DNA of 36,241 nt, taken from assembly GCA_026645875.1 (NCBI GenBank), contig JAPKMQ010000005.1:1-36241 (forward strand). Reading direction: 5' to 3'. The first letter of the stretch is position 1, and the number at the start of each line of letters is the position of its first letter. This stretch comes from Longilinea sp. (GTDB lineage: Bacteria; Chloroflexota; Anaerolineae; Anaerolineales; Anaerolineaceae). The notes under the pieces were generated by a model. It did no database searches. It had not been told where the DNA came from and saw only the letters and a list, made by a program, of their open reading frames with translations. Made by a program: the position numbers and the translations under genes. Positions 8,852 through 17,784 of the stretch are shown one piece after another.

Positions 8852-8879
8852 AGTATACCGAATTATTTAATATTGTCAA
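8852..8879 (-). promoter_or_regulatory. sigma70-like promoter for the 8813 gene
   Basis: Minus strand TTGACA-16 nt-TATACT, ~40 bp upstream of ATG 8813; RBS-like GGAGAG near the start. Confidence 0.75.
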
Positions 8880-8966
8880 TAGATAAATTGATTTTCTTAA
8901 TTTATTCTTCAATATTATTTATTTCTAGCTATTATTACGATACTCAGAAATGTAGCTCATTTTTCT

Positions 8967-8989
8967 TCACAACTTGTGATTAACCACAA
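8967..8989 (+). promoter_or_regulatory. cluster of inverted TTGTGA half-sites upstream of the tryptophanase-like gene (CRP/FNR-like candidate)
   Basis: TCACAACTTGTGATTAACCACAA: TCACAA-C-TTGTGA is a perfect inverted repeat, overlapping TTGTG-ATTAAC-CACAA. Confidence 0.45.
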
Positions 8990-9066
8990 TTACGCGGATG
9001 CGTCTCAGGTGTTACACTTTCAGCAACACTCGAATGGCAATGAATTACCCTGAGGAGGACTGCACT

Positions 9067-10440
9067 GTGCGTTACCCACCTGAACCTTTTCGCATCAAAG
9101 TTGTCGAACCCATTCAGCTCATTTCGCCAGAAGCGCGCCGTTTGGCAATGCAGGCGGCCGGGCATAATGTTTTTGCACTGCGTTCGGATGATGTATTCAT
9201 CGATCTGTTAACCGACTCGGGCACCGGGGCCATGAGCCAGGAACAATGGGCAGCCATTATGCGCGGCGATGAATCCTACGCCGGCGCGCGCTCCTTTTTC
9301 CGTCTCGCCGACGCCATGAGCGAGATCTTCGGCTTCGAGCATTTCGTGCCCACCCACCAGGGGCGCGCCGCCGAAAACATCCTCGCCAACCTGCTGGTCA
9401 AACCCGGGATGTACGTGCCCTCCAATATGCATTTTGATACCACTGAAGGGAACATCCTGGCGCGCGGCGGCCGGCCGACCAACCTGGTCATCGATGAAGC
9501 CTTTGACCCGACCAACCTGCACCCGTTTAAGGGCAACATGGATATCGCCAAACTGCGCGATTTCATCCAGCAGGTTGGGCCGAAGAATATCCCCTTTGGC
9601 GCCATCACCATCACCAACAACGCCGGCGGCGGTCAGCCGGTTTCTCTCGCCAACATCCGCGCTGTTTCCGAGACCTACCACGAGTTTGGCATCCCGTTTT
9701 TCATCGATTCCTGCCGTTATGCCGAAAACGCATATTTCATCAAGCTGCGCGAGCCTGGCTATGCGAATAAGTCCACCCTGGAGATTGCCCGCGAGATCTT
9801 TGCGCTGGCAGACGGAGCATGGATGAGTGCGAAGAAGGACGGCATGGTCAACATCGGCGGGTTCCTGGCCGTGCGCGACGACGACCTCTTCCAGAAGATC
9901 AGCAGCGAACTGATCCTGCGCGAAGGCTTTGTGTCCTACGGCGGTCTGGCCGGCCGCGATCTGGACGCGCTGTCGGTCGGCTTGCGCGAGGGGCTGGACG
10001 AAAGCTACCTGCAATACCGCCTGGGCCAGACGGCTTACCTGGGCGCGCGGTTGAAGGAAAACAACATCCCATGCATCGAACCTTCAGGCGGGCACGCCAT
10101 CTACGTCGACGCCGGGCGGCTGCTACCCCACATTCCGCACGCCGAATTTCCGGGCATCGCGTTGGCCGCCAACCTGTACCTGTCCGGCGGGATCCGCGCC
10201 GTGGAAATTGGCTCGGTCATGTTCGCGCACCCCAATCCTGAAACCGGCGAGATGGTTTACCCCAAACTCGAGCTTGTGCGGCTGGCCATTCCGCGCCGCG
10301 TCTACACCCAGGCACATTTCGATTACATCGCCGATGTGTTTGGCGAACTTAGCCAAACCGCGGCCAGTCTGCGCGGTTACCGCCTGACCTACGCCCCCGC
10401 ACTGCTGCGGCATTTCACCGCGCGGTTTGAACCCCTGTAA
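9067..10440 (+). CDS. tnaA: tryptophanase-like beta-eliminating lyase (PLP-dependent)
   Basis: [93 protein letters not shown] and [13 protein letters not shown] 9067 follows GAGGAGG; the ORF-track start 8998 is in frame upstream. Confidence 0.85.
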   Translation: MRYPPEPFRIKVVEPIQLISPEARRLAMQAAGHNVFALRSDDVFIDLLTDSGTGAMSQEQWAAIMRGDESYAGARSFFRLADAMSEIFGFEHFVPTHQGRAAENILANLLVKPGMYVPSNMHFDTTEGNILARGGRPTNLVIDEAFDPTNLHPFKGNMDIAKLRDFIQQVGPKNIPFGAITITNNAGGGQPVSLANIRAVSETYHEFGIPFFIDSCRYAENAYFIKLREPGYANKSTLEIAREIFALADGAWMSAKKDGMVNIGGFLAVRDDDLFQKISSELILREGFVSYGGLAGRDLDALSVGLREGLDESYLQYRLGQTAYLGARLKENNIPCIEPSGGHAIYVDAGRLLPHIPHAEFPGIALAANLYLSGGIRAVEIGSVMFAHPNPETGEMVYPKLELVRLAIPRRVYTQAHFDYIADVFGELSQTAASLRGYRLTYAPALLRHFTARFEPL

Positions 10441-10451
10441 GGAGATGTTGC

Positions 10452-10889
10452 ATGAACAGAAAGATCATCCGTTTGTTGGTAGCAGCCGCTGTGCTGATCC
10501 TGGCGCTGACCGCCTGCCTGCCCGGAAAAGGCGTCAAAGGCGCTGACCAGGAAGCCGTGCTGGCCTATGTTGATCCGATCACCGACCGGGTGCTGGATGG
10601 CATCGAAAGCGGCGATTTCACGCTCTTCTCGCAGGACTTCAATGAGCAAATGATGGAAGTCAGCACGGAAGAGTCGTTTCAACAATTGCGCGATCTGCTC
10701 TCGACCAAGGTGGGTACCTATCAGAGCCGCGAGGTTAGCAGCGTTCGAGAAGTGGACGGCACAATGTTGGTGATTTACACCGCGGTGTACTCGAATGCCA
10801 AACAGGTCGTTATTCAGATCAGCGTGACCGGCAGCGAACCGCACCAAGTGGCCGGGTTGTATTTCACCTCGCCCGAGTTGCGTAAATAA
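10452..10889 (+). CDS. putative lipoprotein (DUF3887-like)
   Basis: 145 aa; signal peptide with lipobox LTAC (ALILALTAC). Confidence 0.7.
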   Translation: MNRKIIRLLVAAAVLILALTACLPGKGVKGADQEAVLAYVDPITDRVLDGIESGDFTLFSQDFNEQMMEVSTEESFQQLRDLLSTKVGTYQSREVSSVREVDGTMLVIYTAVYSNAKQVVIQISVTGSEPHQVAGLYFTSPELRK

Positions 10890-10906
10890 CCATCCTGAAA
10901 TTTCAT

Positions 10907-10953
10907 AAAAACAAGAACTGACTGAATTTTATCAGTCAGTTCTTGTTTTTTTT
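10907..10953. terminator. bidirectional Rho-independent terminator
   Basis: Perfect 19-bp stem AAAAACAAGAACTGACTGA / TCAGTCAGTTCTTGTTTTT, 6-nt loop, flanking A/T tracts, between convergent genes. Confidence 0.93.
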
Positions 10954-10955
10954 CA

Positions 10956-12398
10956 TCAAACGACCTTTTCGGCTTTTTCACGTATTTTACCGGATAATCC
11001 CGCCAGACCAACGACTGCAAATGCAAGAATGGCGTCCCATAGGACGTTAAATTGCAGCAATTGTTTGGCAGTGTCGCGAGTGCCGCCAACCAGCATCGTC
11101 ATAACAAATTGAAGTGCTGATAAACCAACCAGCATCAAAAATACCGTGACATGCGGGCGAACCGCCGGCTTGCGGAACCAGAGGACACCCGAACCTGCAA
11201 ATGAAACCAGGTACAAAAATGAAACAAACAAGCCGTTTTTTGGCACAAATTTCTCTTTAAAGTCACTCCAAAATGTTAAAACTTGAATTTGACTCCTCGG
11301 AGCAAACCCCTGATTGGCTTCAAAATTACCCAGAAATTCGACCCTCATTTTAAACACCTGTTTTGTTCCGCGGTCGAATTGCTTTATCAGCCAATCAGGA
11401 TTGGAAATATAGTAACGAATGACGTCTGAAAAATTGGTTCTTTCGAAGAAGATCTGGACAAACTCGGGATCATGAACCAGGCTGCCTTCCAGGTAATAAT
11501 CCCGGCCCTGATATGCTGAATATTGTACAGGTAAGTTAAAAAACTCCAAAGCCTCTGCTGTGTTCGCAGTGGCAAGTATGTCATGAAAAACAATATTAAA
11601 CAAATTTGCCCGTTTGTACCGTTCGGGTGTGAGTTGGTAATATGTCAAAGTTAAAATAATTAAGCCAATAGAAAAAATTGTTGAAAGTACGATCTGGATG
11701 CGGTCCTTCTTAAGGACTCCAATCAGGATACCCCCAACGGCAAAAATTATTCCCATCAGCGTGTTCTGTGTTTTTGCTGTAAGTATCAGCCCGCTCAGGA
11801 GATAAAAGAAAATGATTGCCGCCCATTTACGGTCGGGCGATTGGATCCAATAAATAGCGGCTGCCAACCAGAATAAGAAAAAGATCAAAAAAGCGGGTTC
11901 GGAATAAAACGAGTTTAGGTAAGCAGCCAACCGCAGGTCTGTGAGGACAAGCACCAAAAAACCGGCCAGCAGTAACCGTTGGATCGTTTGAAATTTTCGT
12001 GTGACTGCCAGGATGCTGGCAACTCCCAAAAGCACTCCAAGGATATGCACACACCCAAGGAAGCGGATATCCCACAAGCCATTTTGCATAAAGATTGAGC
12101 CAAGCCAGAAAGCAACCTGATGGAAAATGGCTTCTGTCGAGATGAAATCACCAAATAGCGCAGTTGTCGGAGGAACAACCCGATATATCCTGTCAAAGTA
12201 GTTAAAGTAACGATCACCTTCGGTACTGGAATTATGTTCAAGGCCAACTTTGGCCATCATCCGGCCATAATCGCCATTATCCGCCAAGCCAATTGCTGGC
12301 AAAACCAACAAATTGACTGATAATATGACGCCAATGATTACCAGAACAACGATATCAAGCCACGGCAATTTTGTCAGACCATGCTTAATTTTTTGCAT
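10956..12398 (-). CDS. polytopic membrane protein, possible GT-C / WsfD-like glycosyltransferase
   Basis: 480 aa, many TM segments; lumenal-loop motif GLADNGDYGRMMAKVGL after TM1. Family assignment tentative. Confidence 0.55.
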   Translation of the reverse strand: MQKIKHGLTKLPWLDIVVLVIIGVILSVNLLVLPAIGLADNGDYGRMMAKVGLEHNSSTEGDRYFNYFDRIYRVVPPTTALFGDFISTEAIFHQVAFWLGSIFMQNGLWDIRFLGCVHILGVLLGVASILAVTRKFQTIQRLLLAGFLVLVLTDLRLAAYLNSFYSEPAFLIFFLFWLAAAIYWIQSPDRKWAAIIFFYLLSGLILTAKTQNTLMGIIFAVGGILIGVLKKDRIQIVLSTIFSIGLIILTLTYYQLTPERYKRANLFNIVFHDILATANTAEALEFFNLPVQYSAYQGRDYYLEGSLVHDPEFVQIFFERTNFSDVIRYYISNPDWLIKQFDRGTKQVFKMRVEFLGNFEANQGFAPRSQIQVLTFWSDFKEKFVPKNGLFVSFLYLVSFAGSGVLWFRKPAVRPHVTVFLMLVGLSALQFVMTMLVGGTRDTAKQLLQFNVLWDAILAFAVVGLAGLSGKIREKAEKVV

Positions 12399-13497
12399 CC
12401 CGCTCCAGGTCTTTCGCTTCGTCCCAAAAAATGTCCATCTCAGCCAGGGTCATACTGCTTAATTCGCGGCCCATTTCGCGAGCGCGCTCTTCGATGTGTG
12501 CGAAGCGCTTGCGGAAACGCTGGTTGGTTTCGCGCAACGTGGTTTCTGAATCAACCTTGTGCCAGCGGACATAATTAACCACCGCGAAGAGCAGGTCACC
12601 CAATTCTTTTGCACGGTGATCCTCGTCCCCGGCTGTGCGCACCTCTTCCAGTTCTTCCATAACCTTGGCCAAAACCGGCGTCACATCCGGCCAGTCAAAG
12701 CCCACCCGCGCGGCCCGGTCCTGAAATTCCTGCGCCTGCGCGAGCGCCGGGAATTCGGCCGCCACGCCATCGAGGATGCCCTTATGCGCGGCATCACCGT
12801 TGGCTGCGCGCTCTGCCGCCTTCAGCTTTTCCCAGTTCTGCAGCACGTGGGATACACCGCCGACCTGGACATCGCCAAACACATGCGGATGTCGCCGGAC
12901 GATCTTATTGTAGATGCCTTGCAGGATATCCGACATGCGGAACTCGTCCGCTTCCAGCGCAATCTGGGCATGCAGCACAATTTGCAGAAGCAAATCGCCA
13001 AATTCCTCACTCATCCCTGCCGCGTCATGTGCGTCCAGGGCAGCCAGCGCTTCGTAGGTTTCCTCCAGCAGGTGCTTGCGCAGCGAATCATGCGTTTGTT
13101 CGCGGTCCCACGGGCAACCGTCCGGTGCTCGCAGGTGGGCGATCAGCTCCTGGAATGCCTCCATCGAGGTACCCTCACCCAACGCCGGAACCAGCACGGC
13201 TGCGATTCCCAGGCTCTCCCCCAGGCCGGCCAGAGGGATCGTACCGGTTTCGATTCCGCCATCCACCAAAGACCGGACGACCTGCAATGGCGTTTCCGCC
13301 GGGTAAACCGCGCTTAACATTTGTTGCACAGCCGGCAGCATTCCATCCGTCAGGTCCAGGATCAGGGCAGGCGCAGAGGGTGGAAACGGTGGAGTATGCA
13401 AACGGGTCATCTCGCCACCTGAGAGCAAAAATACCCCGCCCCGCAGATCGATGTTCAGAATTTCGAGGACCGGTTTAATGTTTGTTGAGTGGGACAT
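12385..13497 (-). CDS. mazG: MazG nucleoside triphosphate pyrophosphohydrolase with N-terminal extension
   Basis: ELIAHLRAPDGCPWDREQTHDSLRKHLLEETYEALAAL...SEEFGDLLLQIVLHAQIA. Start placed at MSHSTN (13497) after AAAGGAG. Confidence 0.93.
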   Translation of the reverse strand: MSHSTNIKPVLEILNIDLRGGVFLLSGGEMTRLHTPPFPPSAPALILDLTDGMLPAVQQMLSAVYPAETPLQVVRSLVDGGIETGTIPLAGLGESLGIAAVLVPALGEGTSMEAFQELIAHLRAPDGCPWDREQTHDSLRKHLLEETYEALAALDAHDAAGMSEEFGDLLLQIVLHAQIALEADEFRMSDILQGIYNKIVRRHPHVFGDVQVGGVSHVLQNWEKLKAAERAANGDAAHKGILDGVAAEFPALAQAQEFQDRAARVGFDWPDVTPVLAKVMEELEEVRTAGDEDHRAKELGDLLFAVVNYVRWHKVDSETTLRETNQRFRKRFAHIEERAREMGRELSSMTLAEMDIFWDEAKDLERDAKN

Positions 13498-13567
13498 GGA
13501 AAGTCGCTCCTTTTTCAATATACCTGCATCTAAAGGAAAACGTCAGCTAAGGATAAAGGATATTAAA

Positions 13568-13972
13568 ATGTTGAATTCACTCGGTTTTGAAGTAACGGTC
13601 AGCAAATCATTGGATGAAACCATTGACCTGGTCACCTCGCTCTTAAAATCCGAAGGCTTTGGAATTTTAACCCGGATCGACGTGCGCGCAACCCTCAAGG
13701 AAAAGATTGGCGTTGATTTCCGACCCTATATAATCCTGGGAGCCTGCAACCCGCCTCTGGCTCACAGCGCACTGGAAGCAGATGCCTGGCTGGGTTTGCT
13801 GCTTCCGTGCAATGTGACTGTCGAACAAAGTGCTGATCAGACCAGCATTGTGCGCATCGCCAATCCCGGCATGATGGTCGAATTTGCCCAGTCACCGGAA
13901 AAGCTGACCGAGGTGGCACAAGCCGCCACAGGTAAGCTTCAAAGAATAGTCAAAGCGCTCGAAATGGCTTAA
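13568..13972 (+). CDS. DUF302-family protein
   Basis: LGFEVTVSKSLDETIDLVTSLLKSEGFGILTRIDVRATLKEKIGVDFRPYIILGACNPPLAHSAL is typical of DUF302. Start at ATG 13568; the upstream part of the ORF-track call overlaps mazG. Confidence 0.85.
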   Translation: MLNSLGFEVTVSKSLDETIDLVTSLLKSEGFGILTRIDVRATLKEKIGVDFRPYIILGACNPPLAHSALEADAWLGLLLPCNVTVEQSADQTSIVRIANPGMMVEFAQSPEKLTEVAQAATGKLQRIVKALEMA

Positions 13973-13978
13973 GAAACA

Positions 13979-14027
13979 CGTTTATGGTTCGCAGCAGCAC
14001 TTGCTTCGCTGCCGCGAACCATAAACG
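13979..14027 (-). terminator. long hairpin between convergent DUF302 and rpsI genes, possible terminator
   Basis: 20-bp stem CGTTTATGGTTCGCGGCAGC / GCTGCTGCGAACCATAAACG on the minus strand with one G-U pair, 9-nt loop; no strong U-tract. Confidence 0.6.
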
Positions 14028-14055
14028 GTACTTGCAACATCCCTTTGGGGGAATA

Positions 14056-14451
14056 TTAACGTTTGGTGTAGGTTGGAGCCTTGCGGGCGCGCTTGAGGCC
14101 TGGCTTCTTGCGTTCCTTGATACGAGCATCGCGGGTCAGCAGACCATACTTGCGCAGCATGGATGTGTAATCGTGGTTCATCTTCACCAGCGCACGCGCC
14201 AAACCCAGTTGGACTGAGTCCACCTGGCCGGTCACACCGCCGCCGTTGACAACCACAGTAATGTCATAGGTCGACAGTTCCTGGCCGGTAGCCTGCAAAG
14301 GCTGGAGCACTTTCTCCATATCACCCATGCGGGTGAAATATTCCTCGGCGAGCTTCTGGTTGACGATCACCTTGCCGGTGCCATTCATCACACGCACACG
14401 GGCCGTGCTTTCCTTGCGGCGCCCAACACCTTCAAAATACTGAACTGACAT
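14056..14451 (-). CDS. rpsI: 30S ribosomal protein S9
   Basis: YFEGVGRRKESTARVRVMNGTGKVIVN...LTRDARIKERKKPGLKRARKAPTYTKR. Confidence 0.97.
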   Translation of the reverse strand: MSVQYFEGVGRRKESTARVRVMNGTGKVIVNQKLAEEYFTRMGDMEKVLQPLQATGQELSTYDITVVVNGGGVTGQVDSVQLGLARALVKMNHDYTSMLRKYGLLTRDARIKERKKPGLKRARKAPTYTKR

Positions 14452-14466
14452 CTTCGCCCTGCTCCT

Positions 14467-14898
14467 TTATGCAACCGACTGCGGGTTTTGGCTTTGATGC
14501 GGGTGGTCGCTCCCGGCATAAACCTTCAACCGCTTGATCAGCTTGCGGCCGATCGTATTGTGCGGCAGCATTCCCCACACGGCCGCGCGGATCACACGAT
14601 CCGGATGGCGCTGGAGCTGCTCGCGCAGGCTGACAGATTTCAAACCACCGGGGTAACCAGAGTGATGGTGGTAGAACTTCTCCTCCATCTGCTGGCTGTT
14701 GACTTTAATTTGCCCGGCGTTGACCACAACCACAAAATCACCCATATCGACGCCCGGGGTGTAGGTTGCTTTATGCTTGCCCAACAGGTAGGCGGCGATT
14801 TGCGTCGCCAGCCGGCCCAGGCCTTCTTCCCGCGCGTCCACGAGGATCCATTTACTTTCGGGTTTACCCTTGATCACGAACGTCTTGTCCACGGTCAT
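14467..14898 (-). CDS. rplM: 50S ribosomal protein L13
   Basis: KWILVDAREEGLGRLATQIAAYLLGKHKATYTPGVDMGDFVVVVNA. Start MTVDKTF at 14898. Confidence 0.95.
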   Translation of the reverse strand: MTVDKTFVIKGKPESKWILVDAREEGLGRLATQIAAYLLGKHKATYTPGVDMGDFVVVVNAGQIKVNSQQMEEKFYHHHSGYPGGLKSVSLREQLQRHPDRVIRAAVWGMLPHNTIGRKLIKRLKVYAGSDHPHQSQNPQSVA

Positions 14899-15685
14899 CT
14901 TCTCCACTTGCAGACAAGGTATTGAACCTTTTTTCCAGTATCTGCCTATCGTCCGGGTAGCGGACTTCCACCAGTTCCAGGCCGTTGGGGGCGGCGATCC
15001 CGGCAATCTGTGTGCTCTGGTGATTTATTCCATCCACAAATTGCTCCAACCGCCAGCGTCCCTGGGCCACTGCCACTTGCACATAGACCACCCGGCGCAC
15101 CATGTGGTAGAGGAAAGCGTTCGCAGTGATCTCGAACCGCCATCCGTCTGCCTCAGGCTGCCAAACGGCCCGTTGGACCTCGCGGATCGTGCTTCCCTGC
15201 GGCCGGGTGGGCATGCCGAAGGCCGCAAAATTATGCGAGCCAATCAGCAGCGCCGCCGCGGCGTGCAGGGCTTCACCATCCACCGGGGGCCACACCCGCC
15301 ATGCAAACCGGTCTCGGAGCGGGTCGCGCTCTGCGCGGCAGTAAAGCCGGTAATGATAGCAGCGCCAAAGAGCGTCAAAACGGGGATGAAACTCTTTGTC
15401 TGCCACCTTTACCGCCTTCACTGCCACATCGACTGGCAGCTCAGCGTTGAGGGCCTTGCCCAGCGCTTCGGCAGGGTGCTTCCAGTCAAAATCAACTGCA
15501 ATCACCTGGCCTGAAGCGTGGACCCCGGTATCGGTTCGACCGCTGGAGAGGATGCTGCGACCCTGCCAGCCTAACCGCCGCAGTGCCGCTTCAACCTCGC
15601 CTTGAACCGTACGGTCTACTTCCTGGCGTTGGTACCCCAGGAAGTCTGTCCCATCGTAGGCTAGAATAATCTGGTAACGTGCCAT
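14864..15685 (-). CDS. truA: tRNA pseudouridine(38-40) synthase
   Basis: MARYQIILAYDGTDFLGYQRQEVDRTVQGEVE and SSGRTDTGVHASGQV. Alternative start 15703. Confidence 0.95.
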   Translation of the reverse strand: MARYQIILAYDGTDFLGYQRQEVDRTVQGEVEAALRRLGWQGRSILSSGRTDTGVHASGQVIAVDFDWKHPAEALGKALNAELPVDVAVKAVKVADKEFHPRFDALWRCYHYRLYCRAERDPLRDRFAWRVWPPVDGEALHAAAALLIGSHNFAAFGMPTRPQGSTIREVQRAVWQPEADGWRFEITANAFLYHMVRRVVYVQVAVAQGRWRLEQFVDGINHQSTQIAGIAAPNGLELVEVRYPDDRQILEKRFNTLSASGEDDRGQDVRDQG

Positions 15686-15715
15686 TCCATTCCGGTTCTG
15701 CAAGCCCGGTTTGGA

Positions 15716-16096
15716 CTATTCTTCGACAAGCTCCAAAAGGACCATATCAGCATTATCGCCCAGGCGAGGGCCCAGTTTCATAATCCGCGTGTAACCGCCG
15801 GGGCGGGTGCTGAAGCGCGGAGCGATGTCGTCAAAGAGCTTTTTGACCACCACCGGGTCGCCACCTAAACGGGCAGCAACCAAACGGCGGGCGTTGACTT
15901 TTTCAATCTCTGTGCCCTTCGCGCTGTTGCGTGCCAGCGTGATGAGACGCTCGGCATCGCCGCGGATTGACATCGCTTTGGCGCGAGTGGTCGTAATCCG
16001 TTCATGCGTGAAGAGTTGGCGGATCATAGTCCGGCGCAGTCCTTCGCGTCGGTCCTTGCCACCACCAAGTTTGTAACCAGCTACCTGATGTCGCAT
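15716..16096 (-). CDS. rplQ: 50S ribosomal protein L17
   Basis: MRHQVAGYKLGGGKDRREGLRRTMIRQLFTHERITTTRAKA. Confidence 0.96.
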   Translation of the reverse strand: MRHQVAGYKLGGGKDRREGLRRTMIRQLFTHERITTTRAKAMSIRGDAERLITLARNSAKGTEIEKVNARRLVAARLGGDPVVVKKLFDDIAPRFSTRPGGYTRIMKLGPRLGDNADMVLLELVEE

Positions 16097-16102
16097 AAAT
16101 TC

Positions 16103-17068
16103 TTACTCCGTAATCTTGTCATCGCGCAGGAAGCCCTTTTCGCGCATCTTCTGGCGAAGTTCATCCAGGCTCTTCTCGCCGAAGTTGCGGATGGACATAA
16201 CGGCTTCGTCGCCTTTTTCCAGTAAATCCAGCACGTCACCGACAGTGGTGATCCCGGTCCGTTTGAGCGAGTTGAACACACGCACCGACAGATCGAGGTT
16301 TTCGATGGGGGTTTCGGCGGCTTCACTGGTCAACCGGCTGCCCGTTGTTTCCTTTTCAGTTCCAATCACCAGCATTTCTTCGCTGATGCCGGAGATGAAG
16401 CGCAGATGGTCGATCATGATCTTGGAGCTGGCACCCAGGGCCTTTTCAGGCGTAACCGTGCCGTCGGTCCAGATTTCGAGGACCAGGCGGTCGTAGTTGG
16501 TGCTCTGGCCGACGCGCGCAGCGCCAACGACGTAATTGACACGCTTTACGGGCGTATAAATCGCGTCGACGGGCAGCTCGCCGATCGGCAAGCGACCGCT
16601 GCGTTCGCCGGAGGGCGAATAGCCGCGACCGCGCTCCACCGTCAGGTCAATCTCCAGCCGCGTGCGGCTGTCATCGACCGTGAACAGATAGAGGTCCGGA
16701 TTGACAATCTCCACCTCAGCCGGGGCCTGGATATCGGCGGCGGTGACAACGCCCTCGCCGCGCACATCCAGGTGCAGATGCGCGCTGTCGGCGTCATGCA
16801 GCATCAGGCGCAGTTGTTTAATCTGCAGCATGACCTGGATGACATCTTCGCGCACACCCGGAATGTCACTGAATTCGTGCAGCACATCCGTTATCCGGAT
16901 GGAAGTTACTGCTGCCCCTTCGAGAGAGGAAAGCAGAACACGCCGCAGCGCATTGCCCAGGGTGACCCCATAGCCCCGTTCGAGGGGGCTGATGACAAAC
17001 TTGCCGTAGTTGCGAGCCTCAGCTTCGCGTTCGACTTTCGGCGTTACCATGTTACTTAAGGCGCACAC
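16103..17068 (-). CDS. rpoA: DNA-directed RNA polymerase subunit alpha
   Basis: YGKFVISPLERGYGVTLGNALRRVLLSSLEGAAVTSIRI and alpha-CTD NLDLSVRVFNSLKRTGITTVGDVLDLL. Confidence 0.97.
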   Translation of the reverse strand: MCALSNMVTPKVEREAEARNYGKFVISPLERGYGVTLGNALRRVLLSSLEGAAVTSIRITDVLHEFSDIPGVREDVIQVMLQIKQLRLMLHDADSAHLHLDVRGEGVVTAADIQAPAEVEIVNPDLYLFTVDDSRTRLEIDLTVERGRGYSPSGERSGRLPIGELPVDAIYTPVKRVNYVVGAARVGQSTNYDRLVLEIWTDGTVTPEKALGASSKIMIDHLRFISGISEEMLVIGTEKETTGSRLTSEAAETPIENLDLSVRVFNSLKRTGITTVGDVLDLLEKGDEAVMSIRNFGEKSLDELRQKMREKGFLRDDKITE

Positions 17069-17124
17069 GTTTCACCCCTTTCCGATGCACTGGTTTGGAT
17101 TTCGCACACCGGATCGTTTCAGCA

Positions 17125-17766
17125 TTACCGCGAGTAGTACTCAACGATGAGCTGTTCGTTCAGGTTACCGTCGATTTCGGCGCGTTCGGGGCTGCGCAGT
17201 ACGCGGCCTGAAATGCTTTTCAGATCGCGGTCGAGCCAGGAAGCGCACACACGCTTCTCAGCAACATCGGCCAGTTCCTTGAAAAATGTCGTCTGGCGGG
17301 CGCTTTCGTGCAGCGTAATGACATCGCCCTGTTTGAGGACCATCGAGGGGATATCGGCACGGCGGCCGTTGACCAGGAAGTGACCGTGATTCACCAGTTG
17401 ACGAGCCTGGGCGCGATTTTCGGCCAGACCCATGCGGTAGATCACGTTATCAAGACGCAATTCCAGAAGCGAAAGCAAAGCAAAACCGGTCAGGCCGGGC
17501 GATTTTCGCGCAATGGCGAAATTGCGGCGGAACTGGCGTTCCAGTACGCCGTAAACCCGGCGGGCCTTTTGCTTGGCACGCAGCTGACGGGAATAATCGG
17601 AGACACGTTCGGCACCGCCGCGCGAGCCGCTCTTCCCGTGTTGACCCGGGGCAAACCCGCGGCGCTCAAAAGCGCACTTGGCGCTAAAGCAGCGGGAGCC
17701 CTTCAAAAATAATTTTTCGTTTTCGCGCCGGCATAATCTGCATACCGGACCGGTGTATCTCGCCAT
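17125..17766 (-). CDS. rpsD: 30S ribosomal protein S4 (zinc-type N-terminus)
   Basis: MARYTGPVCRLCRRENEKLFLKGSRCFSAKCAFERRGFAPGQHG. Confidence 0.97.
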   Translation of the reverse strand: MARYTGPVCRLCRRENEKLFLKGSRCFSAKCAFERRGFAPGQHGKSGSRGGAERVSDYSRQLRAKQKARRVYGVLERQFRRNFAIARKSPGLTGFALLSLLELRLDNVIYRMGLAENRAQARQLVNHGHFLVNGRRADIPSMVLKQGDVITLHESARQTTFFKELADVAEKRVCASWLDRDLKSISGRVLRSPERAEIDGNLNEQLIVEYYSR

Positions 17767-17784
17767 ATCTTTCCTTCCTTGGTA

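Noticed and set aside
8998-9066. Extended N-terminus of the tryptophanase-like protein (ATG 8998)
   Set aside because: GTG 9067 has a strong GAGGAGG RBS at proper spacing and matches the family N-terminus (PEPFRI); the upstream extension has no family support.
9208-10014. 268-aa minus-strand ORF inside the tryptophanase-like gene
   Set aside because: Antisense to a strongly conserved enzyme; no independent support.
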